Below are positions 24,955-35,439 of a stretch of DNA of 64,000 bases, in pieces. The notes under the pieces were generated by a model. The model was not told the DNA's origin. It made no database searches and saw only the letters and a program-made list of their open reading frames with translations. This stretch comes from Glycomyces xiaoerkulensis (GTDB lineage: Bacteria > Actinomycetota > Actinomycetes > Mycobacteriales > Micromonosporaceae), in contig NZ_PGGV01000014.1 in the NCBI RefSeq assembly GCF_002798405.1, positions 1-64,000 on the forward strand, in the 5' to 3' direction. The position numbers and the translations under genes were made by a program. The first letter of the stretch is position 1; every line of letters starts with the position of its first letter.

Positions 24955-27485
24955 TCAGCGGTCCCGGCCCGCCAGCTCGAGCACGGGTACCCGGGAGACC
25001 CGGAACGCAGGCCACGCTGCAGCGACGACGCCGGCTGCGACCGCAACGACGAGCGTCACTGCGAGGCGGGACCACGGTACGACGACGGATGGGATCTCCG
25101 TGCCACCGGTGACATCGATCAGCGCCCAGCCGAAACCGACTGCGACGGCGATACCGATCGATGCTGCCACGAACGACAGGAGTGCCGCCTCGAGCAGCAC
25201 GATGCGACGCAGCTCTCGGCGAGTCGCGCCGACCGCTCGCAGCAGCCCGATCTCTCCAGAGCGTTCTTTGATCGCGAGCGCCGTGGTGTTGGCGACTCCG
25301 AGCAGCGCGATGAAGCTCGCCAGGATGAGCATCCCGTCGATGAAGTTCCCGAACGCTGCGATCTCGCTCCCGCTGTTGGCGACGTGTTCGTCTCTGGTCT
25401 CGAAGAATGACCCGGGCGTGGCTTGGACCAGCGCCTGCACATCTTCCTCTGCAGCCGCGGCCGCTCCGTCCTTGAGGTTGACGAACACCAGCGCGTCGAG
25501 CAGATGACCGACCGAGGCGTCGAGCGTCGCGGCATCGACGAAGTACAGAGGGGCTTCGAAACCGCCCGTGCTCCTTTCGACCACAGCGACGATCGGCGCT
25601 TCGAGCGTCGTTCTTTCGAACTCGATCTCCAGGGTTCCGCCGAGCAGCGTCGGATCATCGCTGACCACGGCCACGCCTCCCGTGCTCAAGTCGGCGAGGT
25701 CGCCGGCGATCGGGTTGAGGTCGACCATAGCGGGCAGTGCCGTCGGGTCGATGCCGCCGATCGCCTCAGCTTTTCCCGCCACGATCCCTTCGGCGATCGA
25801 CAGGGAAGTGACCGCGTCGACGTCGGGCTGCTCTGCAATCCGGCCAGCCAGAGTGGGGTCGATCGTCGCGAAGTCGGGGGTCGCCGACGTGACCACCAGG
25901 TCCGACTTCAGCCCCTCACGGACGTCCGACCCGATGCCGCTGGTCAGAGAGCTCGCGAAGATCGCGAACATCGCCACCATCCCGGTGCCGAGCATCAGCG
26001 CGAGCGCCGTCGACGCCGATCGACGGGGGCTCGCAGCCAGGTTGCCCGTTGCGATCGAGCCAGATACACCGGCGGCGCGGCGAGCCACCGGAGCGCTCCG
26101 ACGCGCTGTGGCGGTGACGATCGCCGGGCCGCACAACACGAGCGCCGGGATGATGGCAGCGGCGAGCCCGAGCCACATCGGGCTCGAGGTCCACACCGCG
26201 AGTGCTCCCCCAGCGATCGCCGCGGCGGCGAGCACGAGTCCGCTTGCAGTCCGCGCCGGGCTCACGCCACTTGCTTCCGCCGCGCTTTCGCGTAGCGCCT
26301 CGATCGGCGGTGTCGCCGCCGCGCGGCGAGCCGGGATCCACGCCGAGAGGATCGTTGCGCCGATACCGACGGTCGCGGCGATCGCGATCGAGGTCGGACT
26401 CACGATTGACGGCCCGGTGAGCAGGCTGACCCCGGTGAGTCCGACGACCCAGCGCAGGACGCCCACTCCCGCCACCCCGAGCACGATGCCGAGGAGTGTG
26501 GCGATCGTTCCGACGAACACAGACTCGATCACCACTCCACCGAGGACTTGGCGTCGTTCCGCGCCGATCGCACGTAGCAGCCCCGACTCCCGCCGGCGGC
26601 GGGCGACGGTGAGCGTGAACGTGTTGAAGATGATCGTGACGCCGATCAACACCGCGACCACGGCAAAGGCCAGGAGGAACACGGTCAGGAACTCCAACGG
26701 TGACGTCGCATCGGTCTGCATCGTCTGGATGTAGTCGGGTCCGTCGACGACCTCGGCGTCGGACAGCGCCGACAGCCGGCCGAGCACCTCGGTGCGGTCG
26801 GCCCCCTCCGCGATGCCGACGAGGACCTCGGTAGGTGCCGCAGTGTCGAGCCAGGCGGACACCGTTTCGTCGGGCAATAGAACTGTTCGCTGCAGTGGTG
26901 CCGCGTCTGCCTGCGCGAACGTCGCGATACCGGTGATGGTTGCGTCGTGCATCCCTGTCGCGGTCAGGACCTGTACGACGTCACCCACAGCCACGTCTGC
27001 GTTATCGGCGAGTGATCGATCGATCACGATCTCTCCGACCTCGGTCGGCGCTTGCCCGCTGGCGAGCTGGAACGGGTTGAGCGCCGGGTCGGCGACCCAG
27101 TTGCGACCGATGTCGCTCGCCGTACCGGTTCCGACCGACGATCCGTCGACGACCAGTTTGGCGAAGCCGACCCATTGCGAGGCGGACGCGTCGACGCCGT
27201 CGACCTCAGCGACGCGCTCGGCGATGTCGGGATCCAGTGATCGCTGAACCGACCTGGCAGGATCTCCCGGCCCTCCGCCGGGCTCGCCGAGGGCGACGCC
27301 CTGCACCACGGCGTCCGTCCCGGCCATCGCTTCGGCGATGTCATTGGCCGCTCGGCCGCGCATCGAGTCGGACAGCACCAGTGTCGCGACGAGGAACGCC
27401 ACGGACAGCATGATCGCCGTGCCCGTGAGCAGGAACCGACTCCGACTCGCGAGCACGCTCCGAGCGGCACTCCGTGTCATCTCGT

Positions 27486-27489
<4 letters not shown>
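24955..27489 (-). CDS. MacB/FtsX-like ABC transporter permease (two-domain)
   Basis: An 844-residue membrane protein made of two FtsX-type halves. It has an N-terminal membrane segment (FLLTGTAIMLSVAFLVATLV), a large outside domain, three membrane segments (FLTVFLLAFAVVAVLIGVTI onward), a linker, and a second set ending in LAVTLVVAVAAGVVAAAWPAF. Each half has the coupling motif GLLRAIGAERRQV or GLLRAVGATRRELRR that contacts the ATPase. It is transcribed after the ATP-binding gene with an ATGA overlap. Such pairs export or extract lipids, lipoproteins or peptides. The substrate is unknown. Confidence 0.92.
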
Positions 27490-28277
<788 letters not shown>

Positions 28278-28907
28278 TAGACCTCCGATGAGTGGTTGGT
28301 CAGGGTTTTGTAAGGGGTCATCGCGGCCTCCGGCCTCGTCGTCGCGGCCCGCATGTACGAGGCTCATCTCGCGCCCCGGCGAACCCGACACCTCCGGCTG
28401 CCGTAGTTCGGCACTGGTCAGCAGCACCAGCCCGAGTAGCAGGCGCTCCCACGGCCCGGTGAACGGCAGCGCGGAGACGCCGGTGAGGATCGTGGGGATG
28501 TGCGCGAGGCTGTAGCCGGCGGCCATCGCGCCGGTGCCCAGCGCGACCGTCCGCAGCCGCGGGGTTCGTGCGACCAGCAGCGCGACGAGCGGAGGTACGG
28601 CCACCGCGATCGCCGCTCCATACCGGTGGATGACGGCGCTCGTGGTGGCCTTGGTCCCGGGCAGGTTGGTCGGGAAGACCGCCAGCGCGATCAGGTCGGC
28701 CGCCCAGGGCGCGAGCAGCGCCCGCACCGGTCCGCTCCACTTCGTTCGACGGGCGTCCGCGGCCAGGAGATCGGCCGTCGCCACCAGTGCAGCGCATGCC
28801 GTCCCCGGCGCGGTGGCGCCGGACGGGGTGACGGTGGCGTCGCTGAGCACCTGATGCATGGCGTCCACTGGCCCGAGCGTGTGTCCCGAGCCCGGCCGCG
28901 GCGGCAC
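28278..28907 (-). pseudogene. Truncated DUF998-like membrane protein running into the ABC ATPase frame
   Basis: This stretch stays in the same frame as the ATPase with no stop. It encodes hydrophobic segments (YGAAIAVAVPPLVALLVA, ALGTGAMAAGYSLAHI, LLLGLVLLTSAEL) and the phrase ADLIALAVFPTN followed by a conserved-looking HRYGAA. This resembles the second half of DUF998-type proteins, whose first membrane segments are absent. It is either a decayed gene left upstream of the ATPase or a genuine N-terminal extension giving a 473-residue fusion. The ribosome site at 28277 favours decay. Confidence 0.45.
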
Positions 28908-28937
28908 CGGCGGTGAGCCTACCGCTGACTGCCGGGC

Positions 28938-30128
28938 TCATGCGGCGACCAGCCGCGGTGCCGACGTGGCGGTCACCTCCGCGTAGATCGACTCGAACGC
29001 ACCGATCGTGGCGCGGACGTCGTGCCGCTCGGCTAGGGCCCGGCTGCGCCGGCCCATCATACCGGCGTGGGAGTGGTCTGAGAGGACCGCGATCAGCCGG
29101 TCGGCGAGGGCGGCCGAGTCACCGGGTGGGAAGAGGTAGCCGTTGTGGCCGTCGCGTACCAGATGCGGCAGTGCGGAGGCGTCGGCGGCGAGCACCGGGA
29201 GACCGGACGCCATCGCCTCCAGGGTCACCAGGCTCTGCAGTTCGGCGGTGCCCGGGTTGACGAAGACGTCGGCGGCGGCGTAGGCAGCCGGCAGGTCCGC
29301 GTCGGCCACGAAACCGGTGCAGACGAGGGCGTCGGCGACGCCGAGCCGGGTGGCCAGTCTCTCCAGCCGTCGCCGCTGGTCTCCGGTGCCGACCAGCATC
29401 AGTTGCACGTCGGTGATCCGGCGGCGGACCACGGGCAGGGCCCGCACCAGCAAGTCGAGGTTCTTTTCCAGGTCCAGCCGGCCGACGTAGCCGACGGTCG
29501 GGCATTGCCGCACCCGGTACTTGAGGCGGAAGTCCGCGGTCGCGGTGCCGGTGCGGAACCGGGCGAGGTCCATGCCGCACGAGATCGGACGTACCGGGGT
29601 GCGGAGACCGGACGACTCGGTGAGTGCCGCCGCGTACGGCGTCGGCGCGGTCACCACGTCGGCGTGGGCGAACACCTTCGCGGCGTCCGCCCACGCCCAG
29701 CGTCGTACCCGGTCGCGCAACTCCCCGCGCACCGGCAGGTAGTGCACCAGGTTCTCTGGCATGAAGTGGTTGGTCGCCACCACCGGGACACCTCGCGTAC
29801 GGGCCGCGGCGATGACCGCGCGGCACAGGGGGAAGTGACTATTGACGTGCACCACGTCCGGCTGGACCCGGTCCAGGATCCGGCCGGCGGTGGTGACCAG
29901 GCCGACCGGTGGGCAGAACCGGAATCCGCTGCGTCGCACGATCGGCAGGGATCGGATTCGGTGTTCGACGACACCGTCACGGAATACGGTTCGGCTCCTG
30001 ACCTGGCGGGCCGGCGCCACCACGTGCACCTCGTGCCGTGGGGTCAACGCGGCGGCGAGCCGTCGCGTGAAGTAGGACGCGCCGTTGACGTCGGGGGTGT
30101 AGGTGTCTGCTCCGATGAGAACTCGCAT
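28938..30128 (-). CDS. Glycosyltransferase family 4 (GT-B)
   Basis: A 396-residue cytosolic, membrane-associated glycosyltransferase. The N-terminal acceptor domain starts RVLIGADTYTPDVNGAS, with PDVVHVNSHFPLCRA and NHFMPENLVHYLP. The donor domain has VGYVGRLDLEKNLDLLVRAL and the nucleotide-sugar-binding stretch PGTAELQSLVTLEAMASGLP. The overall shape resembles enzymes that glycosylate diacylglycerol or phosphatidylinositol mannosides. It lies 33 bases after the DedA gene and before the ABC exporter, suggesting a membrane-lipid theme (inference). Confidence 0.9.
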   Translation of the reverse strand: MRVLIGADTYTPDVNGASYFTRRLAAALTPRHEVHVVAPARQVRSRTVFRDGVVEHRIRSLPIVRRSGFRFCPPVGLVTTAGRILDRVQPDVVHVNSHFPLCRAVIAAARTRGVPVVATNHFMPENLVHYLPVRGELRDRVRRWAWADAAKVFAHADVVTAPTPYAAALTESSGLRTPVRPISCGMDLARFRTGTATADFRLKYRVRQCPTVGYVGRLDLEKNLDLLVRALPVVRRRITDVQLMLVGTGDQRRRLERLATRLGVADALVCTGFVADADLPAAYAAADVFVNPGTAELQSLVTLEAMASGLPVLAADASALPHLVRDGHNGYLFPPGDSAALADRLIAVLSDHSHAGMMGRRSRALAERHDVRATIGAFESIYAEVTATSAPRLVAA

Positions 30129-30161
30129 CTCCGGTTTTCTCCTTCATCTCGTCGGCCAAAT

Positions 30162-30755
30162 TCAGCTCGTCAGTCGAAATCGGCGCCCCGTCCGGCGTCG
30201 GACCAGCCGGTTGGCGAGCCCAACCGTCACGGCGAGCGCGATGGCCAGGGCGAGCACGACGACAGGGAAGTCGAACAGGCCCGCCACGCTGTGGCCGAAG
30301 ACCGCGCCGACGGCGAGTAGGAGCACCGCGCGGACGGTGCTGGCTGGCGCGGTCCAGGAAACGAAGCGGCGGTACGGCACCCGCGCCAGCCCGGCTGCGA
30401 GAAACGCCGGTATCGCGGCGAGGTCCACCGCCTTGGCGCCGGCCACCACGCGCGGCAGGTCGTCGTTGATCATCGCGGTCAGTCGTTCGTGCCGGACGGC
30501 CGTCAGTCCCAGGCGGCGCAGCAGGCGGGCCACCCGGGGACGGGCGCCCAACCGGCCGAGAAGATACAGCCCGCTGTCCGCGGTCACCTCGGCGACGACG
30601 ACGATCAGCATGATCGGCCAGAACACCACGAATCCGGCCCCGACCAGCGATCCCCCGAATACCGTGGCCGCCGGCCCTTCGACCAGCACCAGCAGGCCGA
30701 GTGACGCGTACAGGTGGTCGGTCACCGCGGTCCAGAGCAGCTGTGCCACATCCAT
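30162..30755 (-). CDS. DedA-family (VTT domain) membrane protein
   Basis: A 197-residue membrane protein with about four to five hydrophobic segments. DedA-type features are FGGSLVGAGFVVFWPIM, LYLLGRLGARPRVARLLRRLG and a conserved-looking PRVVAGAKAVDLAAIPAFLA. DedA proteins flip phospholipids or undecaprenyl phosphate and support proton-motive-force homeostasis. It is the first gene of the minus-strand group (DedA, GT4, DUF998-like, ABC) and faces the two-component genes. Confidence 0.85.
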   Translation of the reverse strand: MDVAQLLWTAVTDHLYASLGLLVLVEGPAATVFGGSLVGAGFVVFWPIMLIVVVAEVTADSGLYLLGRLGARPRVARLLRRLGLTAVRHERLTAMINDDLPRVVAGAKAVDLAAIPAFLAAGLARVPYRRFVSWTAPASTVRAVLLLAVGAVFGHSVAGLFDFPVVVLALAIALAVTVGLANRLVRRRTGRRFRLTS

Positions 30756-30811
30756 GGGAGGAACCGTATGGGCGGGGCACCGGCGATGTCGTCACGCTCC
30801 GGTCCCGTTTG

Positions 30812-30830
30812 CCGTACCTCCGTGGTACGG
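30812..30830. promoter_or_regulatory. Inverted repeat in the DedA / histidine kinase divergent promoter
   Basis: CCGTACC-TCCGT-GGTACGG is a perfect seven-base inverted repeat with a five-base spacer. The half TACCTCC recurs at 30839 as a direct repeat. The downstream LuxR-type response regulator is the likely binder, coupling it to the divergent DedA-GT4-ABC group. Confidence 0.55.
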
Positions 30831-30888
30831 ACCCGGATACCTCCACGGAGCGACGCAATCCTGAGACGCCCCTGGATACAGTCGGGGC

Positions 30889-32067
30889 GTGATGGAAACC
30901 CGGCGGCACCAATCGCCGACCCTGCTCTGGTGGTTCGGCACCGGAACGCTGGCCACGGCCCTGCTGGTGGTCTCCTTCCCGGTCGCCGCGGCGTCCCACG
31001 ATGTACCCGTTCTGGTCGCCTTCCTGGCCGCCACCGCGCAGGCCGGCTCACTTCCGCTGGCGTTGGTCCGGCCGGTGGAAGCCGTCGCCCTGCAGTTCGG
31101 CTCGGTGATCGTGTGGTCGGTGGCCGCTCCGGTCCGCCTGGGCGTGCTCTGGCCGATGTCGGTTCCGGCAACGATCGCACTCACCCTCTTCGTCGGGGTG
31201 ATCGCGCTTCGTCAGTCCTGGCGTTACGCGCTGGCGGTCTGGTGGGGCAGCGTGCTGCTGCTGATCCTGCTGGCGCTCCTGGACCCGCGTGGCCGGACGA
31301 TCGAGGATGCCGCGGACGTGGTGGTCGCCCATACCGTCGGATCGGTGCTGCTGGTGATCGCGGCGCTGGTTTGGCGCTACTGGGCCGGGATCCAGCGGCA
31401 ACTGGCCGACGCGCGGCGGGACATCGCGGTGGAGCAAAGCGAGCGTGCTGTGGCCGAGGAACGGACCAGGATCGCCCGGGAACTCCACGACGTGGTCGCG
31501 CACAGCATATCGGTGATCCACATGCAGGCCACCTCGGCCTCGTACCGGATTGAAGACATCAATCCGGAGTCGCGGGCGGAGTTCGTGCGGATCGCGGACG
31601 GCGCCCGTTCGACGATCCGGGAGATGCGGCAGTTGCTGGCCGTGCTGCGGGACGAGAATGCTGACCCGTCGCTCGCCCCGGTACCCGGTCTGGACCGGCT
31701 GGACGACCTGGTGGAGTCGACGCGGCAGGCCGGCGTTCCGTTGCGTCTGACGCTGTCGCCGGTACCGGCCCTGCCCGGCCCGGTGAGCATGGCCGGCTTC
31801 CGGATCGTTCAGGAGGCGTTGAGCAACGTCATCCGGCACGCGCCGGGTGCCCGTACCGATGTGGTGGTGGACTGCGGGCCGGACGCGGTGGAGATCGAGG
31901 TGGTGAACGAGGCCCCGGCGGCGGACTCTATGCTGACCACGCCCGGTGGACACGGTCTGCCCGGGATGCGGGAACGGGTGCGTCTGGTGGGCGGATCATT
32001 GGAGACCGGACCGACCGACGACGGAGGTTACCGGGTGTACGCGCGGCTGCCGAGGGGTGTCGATTGA
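30889..32067 (+). CDS. Sensor histidine kinase (NarL-type, HisKA_3)
   Basis: About 392 residues. Five or so membrane segments in the first 170 residues (from FGTGTLATALLVVSFPVAA) are followed by the dimerisation domain with phospho-accepting His200 in ARELHDVVAHS. An ATPase domain then carries NVIRHAPGA (N box) and GGHGLPGMRERV (G box). The start could be GTG at 30889 or ATG at 30892; no clear ribosome site is seen, and GGATACAGT upstream may be a -10, so the message may be leaderless. It overlaps the regulator gene by four bases. Confidence 0.9.
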   Translation: MMETRRHQSPTLLWWFGTGTLATALLVVSFPVAAASHDVPVLVAFLAATAQAGSLPLALVRPVEAVALQFGSVIVWSVAAPVRLGVLWPMSVPATIALTLFVGVIALRQSWRYALAVWWGSVLLLILLALLDPRGRTIEDAADVVVAHTVGSVLLVIAALVWRYWAGIQRQLADARRDIAVEQSERAVAEERTRIARELHDVVAHSISVIHMQATSASYRIEDINPESRAEFVRIADGARSTIREMRQLLAVLRDENADPSLAPVPGLDRLDDLVESTRQAGVPLRLTLSPVPALPGPVSMAGFRIVQEALSNVIRHAPGARTDVVVDCGPDAVEIEVVNEAPAADSMLTTPGGHGLPGMRERVRLVGGSLETGPTDDGGYRVYARLPRGVD

Positions 32068-32735
32068 TCCGGGTACTGATCGTGGACGACCAGGCGATGA
32101 TCCGGGTCGGTATCCGCGCGATCCTGGAGTCCCAGGACGACATCGCCGTGGTGGGCGAGGCCGAGAACGGCCGGGCCGGGGTGGATCTGTACCAGCGGAC
32201 CCGGCCGGACGTGGTGCTGATGGACGTGCGGATGCCGGTGCTGGACGGCCTGGCCGCCGCGCGGGCGCTGCTCGGGGTGGAGCGGGTCGAGGGCCACGAG
32301 CCGCGGGTGCTGATGCTGACCACGTTCGACCTGGACGACTACATCTACGAGGCGCTGCGGATCGGTGCGAGTGGCTTCCTGCTCAAGGACGGTGAGCCGG
32401 AGGATCTGGTGCACGCGGTGCGGGTGGTGGCCGCCGGTGAGGCGTTGCTGTCGCCGAGCGTCACCCGGCGACTGATCGAGACCTTCGTGGCCTCTCGACC
32501 ACGACCCGCCGACGGCTCGGTGGCGTTGAACGGGCTCACCGACCGGGAGCGCGAGGTGCTGCGCCTGATCGCACAGGGCATGTCGAACGCGGAAATCTCG
32601 GCCACCCTGTTCATCGCCGAGCAGACCACGAAGACTCACGTCAGCCGGATCCTGCACAAACTTGGGCTGCGGGACAGGGTCCAGGCCGTCGTCTTCGGCT
32701 ACGAGTGCGGCCTGGTCACCCCGGGCGGCGGGTGA
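32064..32735 (+). CDS. LuxR/NarL-family response regulator
   Basis: A 223-residue two-domain regulator. The receiver domain has Asp8/Asp9 and the phosphorylation site Asp54 (VVLMDVRMP). The C-terminal LuxR helix-turn-helix is at about residues 155-215 (LTDREREVLRLIAQGMSNAE, TTKTHVSRILHKLGLRDR). The TTG start overlaps the kinase stop as TTGA, so the pair is coupled. The most likely target is the divergent DedA-GT4-ABC group. Confidence 0.93.
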   Translation: MIRVLIVDDQAMIRVGIRAILESQDDIAVVGEAENGRAGVDLYQRTRPDVVLMDVRMPVLDGLAAARALLGVERVEGHEPRVLMLTTFDLDDYIYEALRIGASGFLLKDGEPEDLVHAVRVVAAGEALLSPSVTRRLIETFVASRPRPADGSVALNGLTDREREVLRLIAQGMSNAEISATLFIAEQTTKTHVSRILHKLGLRDRVQAVVFGYECGLVTPGGG

Positions 32736-32739
32736 TTCG

Positions 32740-33063
32740 CCGTGATCCGATCTCCGATCGCCAGTCGGACCCGGCTGCCGAGCAGCGACGTCAGGCCGGG
32801 GTCGGCCGGGCCGCGCGGGTTGATCCGGGCCGCGGTCAGCCGATCGCGTGCGGTGCTGAGGTGCCGGCGCAGCAGCTCGGCTTACCTCTCCGCGTCGCCC
32901 GCTTGCATGGCGTCGACCATCTCCAGGTGCCCCCGCATCGCGGTCTCCCGGCCACCGAGCACCTCGATGTTCTCCTGTGAGTAGGGCTGGGTGAGCGCGA
33001 GCAGGCCGGTGCAGATCAGTCGGGTCGTAGAGCTTGAGGTGGAAGTCGTACCGGCCGTCGTCT
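32740..33063 (-). pseudogene. Broken GntR/FCD-family regulator fragment
   Basis: The minus strand encodes the C-terminal ligand-binding (FCD) domain of a FadR-type regulator: YDFHLKLYDPT, then in another frame LICTGLLALTQPYSQENIEV, HLEMVDAMQAGDAER and AELLRRHLSTARDRL. A frameshift lies at about 33028, and an in-frame TAA (32882-32884) interrupts the stretch between GDAER and AELLRRH. The N-terminal helix-turn-helix is missing. It is plainly decayed and marks the right border of the mosaic region. Confidence 0.75.
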
Positions 33064-33123
33064 AGTGTCGCGCCACCAACCGCGTCCTGACAACGGTCCT
33101 TTGGGATTCCAAGCCTTCTCGGC

Positions 33124-33163
33124 AGCCGCCGCTCGCCCCCGGGCCCGGGGGCGAGCGGCGGCT
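33124..33163 (-). terminator. Perfect 40-base palindrome, terminator of the secreted protein gene
   Basis: The two 20-base arms are exact complements with no formal loop. It lies seven bases beyond the stop of the minus-strand gene and would form a very stable hairpin. Confidence 0.8.
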
Positions 33164-33170
33164 TGCGGAC

Positions 33171-33773
33171 TCACTCGTATCCGAACCCGTCCAGGGCCGC
33201 GTCGTAGGCCTCCATCGCGGGCTCCACGGCCTCGCGGTCCTCGACCGCCGCGCTCATCAGCCGCTGGCCTTCGGCCAGTTGCTCGCCGATCTCCCACAGT
33301 CGCGGGCTGTCGGACTTGTACGACTCCCCGGTCTCGGGATCGAACCAGCCGATCCCGTTCAGCTCCACTTCGGATCCTTCGAGGATCCTGGCGGCGCCGA
33401 GGAATCGTTCGGTCGCTTCGTGGCGGAGCTTCCGCTCCAACTCGGGATCCTCAGCGAGCCGGGACTCGTTCAGCGTCCGGAAGGCGTCGTTCCAGCGTTC
33501 GAAGTACTCGAACTCGTCCACCGGGTTGATCCGCTCCCTCCAGTCGAACACCGGGCCGCAGGCGGGCGGGCACGGGTTCTCCAACCGGAGGTCGGGGAGT
33601 TCGATGTAGATGCAGACCTGGTGGGGTTCGAGCTGGCCGTCGTCGTTCCGCTCCCACACGATGTGGCAGACGGGGACCCGCTGTGATTCGGCCTGGGCCG
33701 GTGTGGCCGGCGCGAGCATGGTGACGCTGAGGGCAAGAGCTATCGCTAGCGTGATTCGCCTGACTCGGCGCAT
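33171..33773 (-). CDS. Secreted protein of unknown function
   Basis: A 200-residue protein with a clear Sec signal peptide (RRVRRITLAIALALSVTMLA, cut after about PAQA). The mature part is about 170 residues, acidic, with Cys-rich loops near the N-terminus (VPVCHIV, NPCPPACGPVFDW), suggesting disulfides. The rest is helical and Glu-rich. The ATG at 33771-33773 follows AAGGGAG; an in-frame start 17 codons upstream would bury the signal peptide. I do not recognise the family. Confidence 0.8.
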   Translation of the reverse strand: MRRVRRITLAIALALSVTMLAPATPAQAESQRVPVCHIVWERNDDGQLEPHQVCIYIELPDLRLENPCPPACGPVFDWRERINPVDEFEYFERWNDAFRTLNESRLAEDPELERKLRHEATERFLGAARILEGSEVELNGIGWFDPETGESYKSDSPRLWEIGEQLAEGQRLMSAAVEDREAVEPAMEAYDAALDGFGYE

Positions 33774-34141
33774 AGGCACTCCCTTCGAGAGGTGATTGCG
33801 GGCCCACCCAGCTTGACAGCTCACTATGGATGGATCCAGTCAGTGACGACATGCCGACAGTACGAGTTGCGCGCTGCAGCCGTTGACTTCACGCTCGCCT
33901 TCCGGATCCGCAGGCCTGACCGGTGCCTACGGGCCGATCGCTCGCGCGCGGCGGGAGGCGACGTCGACGGCGGTCTCGAGCGCTTCCCGGATCGCGTCCA
34001 CTATGCGCCGCCGCGGTGGCGTACCATGCCGCGGACCCGGCCGCCTCCGGCCGGACCGGCACGCGCGGTCGGCGCCCGGAGTCGCCTTCCGGGCCGGAGG
34101 GTCGGATCTTTTGCAGCCCCGCGTCACCGGAGGGTCGCCGA
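33774..34141. other. Gene-free stretch of about 370 bases
   Basis: No supported gene. A short minus-strand frame spells VDAIREALETAVDVASRRAR at about 33940-34000 and could be a tail of something lost, but it has no start. The left part is the upstream region of the secreted protein gene. Confidence 0.4.
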
Positions 34142-35353
34142 TCAATCGGTGAGGCGGGATAGGACGAGGTCGGTCGACTCGACTCCGATGACCGGGATGC
34201 CGTATTGGCGGGCCTTGGTGGCCTTGCCGGACATCGAGTCCGGGTCGGCGGCCACCACCAGGGCGGTCCGCTTGGTGACGCCCGCGCCCACCCGCAGTCC
34301 GGCCGATTCCAGGCGGTCGGCCCAGTACCGCTTCGATTCGGCGAAGGAGCCCGTCAGCACCACGGTGTCGCCGGCTTTCAGGGTGAACGGGGCCGGCACT
34401 CGGATCGGCCGTTCGAGGGCGGCGGCCGCTCGGAGGGCCCGGTCGGCTTCGGCGGCCGGGAGGGACAGGAGCCGGGCGACGTGCTCGAGGTCGGCGCGTT
34501 CGTCGTCGGTGACCACGCCGTCGTCGAGCGCGGCCTCGGCCAGCGCCCGGAGATACTGGCGGTGCAGGTCGATCGCGATCGGCCGGGTGATGCCGAGGTC
34601 GGCGGCGAGGTCCACGAGCTGGTCGGCCTCGCTGGCCGAGACGTGGCGGTCGATCAGGGCCCGGTCGAGCAGGGCCAGGTAGGTGTCGGCCTGGGGCGGG
34701 TCGGGGACGCGCGGGAGGTGGTCGACCAGTCGGCTGAGGAAGTCCTTGCCGTCGGCCGCTCCGGCTCCGCGGCGGACCGGGGCGGCGCGGCCGGTCGGCA
34801 GGGTCGGCCAGGGCAGGCGGGCCGACAGGTCGCGCAGGTCGTCCCAGGGCGGAATCGCGCTGGTGCTGCCGAGGTACAGCGTCAGCAGTTCGGCGGTGGC
34901 CAGGACGTCGGACATGGCCTCGTGGGGGCGGTCGTTGCGGATCCCGGCGGCGCGGCAGCAGTCGTCCAGGGCCCGTCCGGCGCCCGGCAGGAAGTGTCCG
35001 GCCCAGGACATGGTGCAGACGCCGCATTCGGAGAGGTTCGGTATCTCGTGGCCCAGGCGGCGGTACTCGTGGGTGAGCATCCGGCCGTCGAAGGCGATGT
35101 TGTGCGCGACCGGGATGCGCCCGGCGAGGCGGGCGCGTATCTCCCCGGCGATCTCGGCGAAGTCGGGTGCGCGCCGGACGTCGGCCGAGCGAATGCCGTG
35201 CAGCTCTTGCGGGCCGAGGTCCCGTCTGGGGTTGACCAGGGTCTCCCAGCGGTCGGTGAGGTTGCCGTCGCCGTCGAGGTGGGCGATGGCGATCTCGACG
35301 ATTCTGTCCCTGTTGTACAGACCGGTGGTTTCCACATCGAATACCGCGTACAT
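34142..35353 (-). CDS. DEDDh 3'-5' exonuclease with C-terminal BRCT domain
   Basis: A 403-residue protein. The N-terminal PolC/epsilon-type exonuclease (about residues 1-165) carries the acidic motifs FDVETTG (Asp6, Glu8), VAHNIAFDGRML and a final HEAMSDV. A middle region (about 225-300, LVDLAADLGI, DDGVVTDDERADLEHVARLL) resembles a TerB-like helical domain. A BRCT domain closes the protein (about 325-403, DTVVLTGSFAESKRYWADRL, TALVVAADPDSMSGKATKA). This epsilon-BRCT arrangement is common in actinobacteria and implies a role in repair or DNA proofreading. It starts at ATG 35353. Confidence 0.9.
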   Translation of the reverse strand: MYAVFDVETTGLYNRDRIVEIAIAHLDGDGNLTDRWETLVNPRRDLGPQELHGIRSADVRRAPDFAEIAGEIRARLAGRIPVAHNIAFDGRMLTHEYRRLGHEIPNLSECGVCTMSWAGHFLPGAGRALDDCCRAAGIRNDRPHEAMSDVLATAELLTLYLGSTSAIPPWDDLRDLSARLPWPTLPTGRAAPVRRGAGAADGKDFLSRLVDHLPRVPDPPQADTYLALLDRALIDRHVSASEADQLVDLAADLGITRPIAIDLHRQYLRALAEAALDDGVVTDDERADLEHVARLLSLPAAEADRALRAAAALERPIRVPAPFTLKAGDTVVLTGSFAESKRYWADRLESAGLRVGAGVTKRTALVVAADPDSMSGKATKARQYGIPVIGVESTDLVLSRLTD

Positions 35354-35439
35354 GACATTCCGCTTTCACTCCGAGACTGTGAGTGACACCACTTTACCGG
35401 CCGGGCCGGGGTCGGGGAACACCTCGGTCGGGGCGGCGG

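Noticed and set aside
33883-34141. Small plus-strand frames before the exonuclease gene end
   Set aside because: No start context or family resemblance; left as gene-free sequence.
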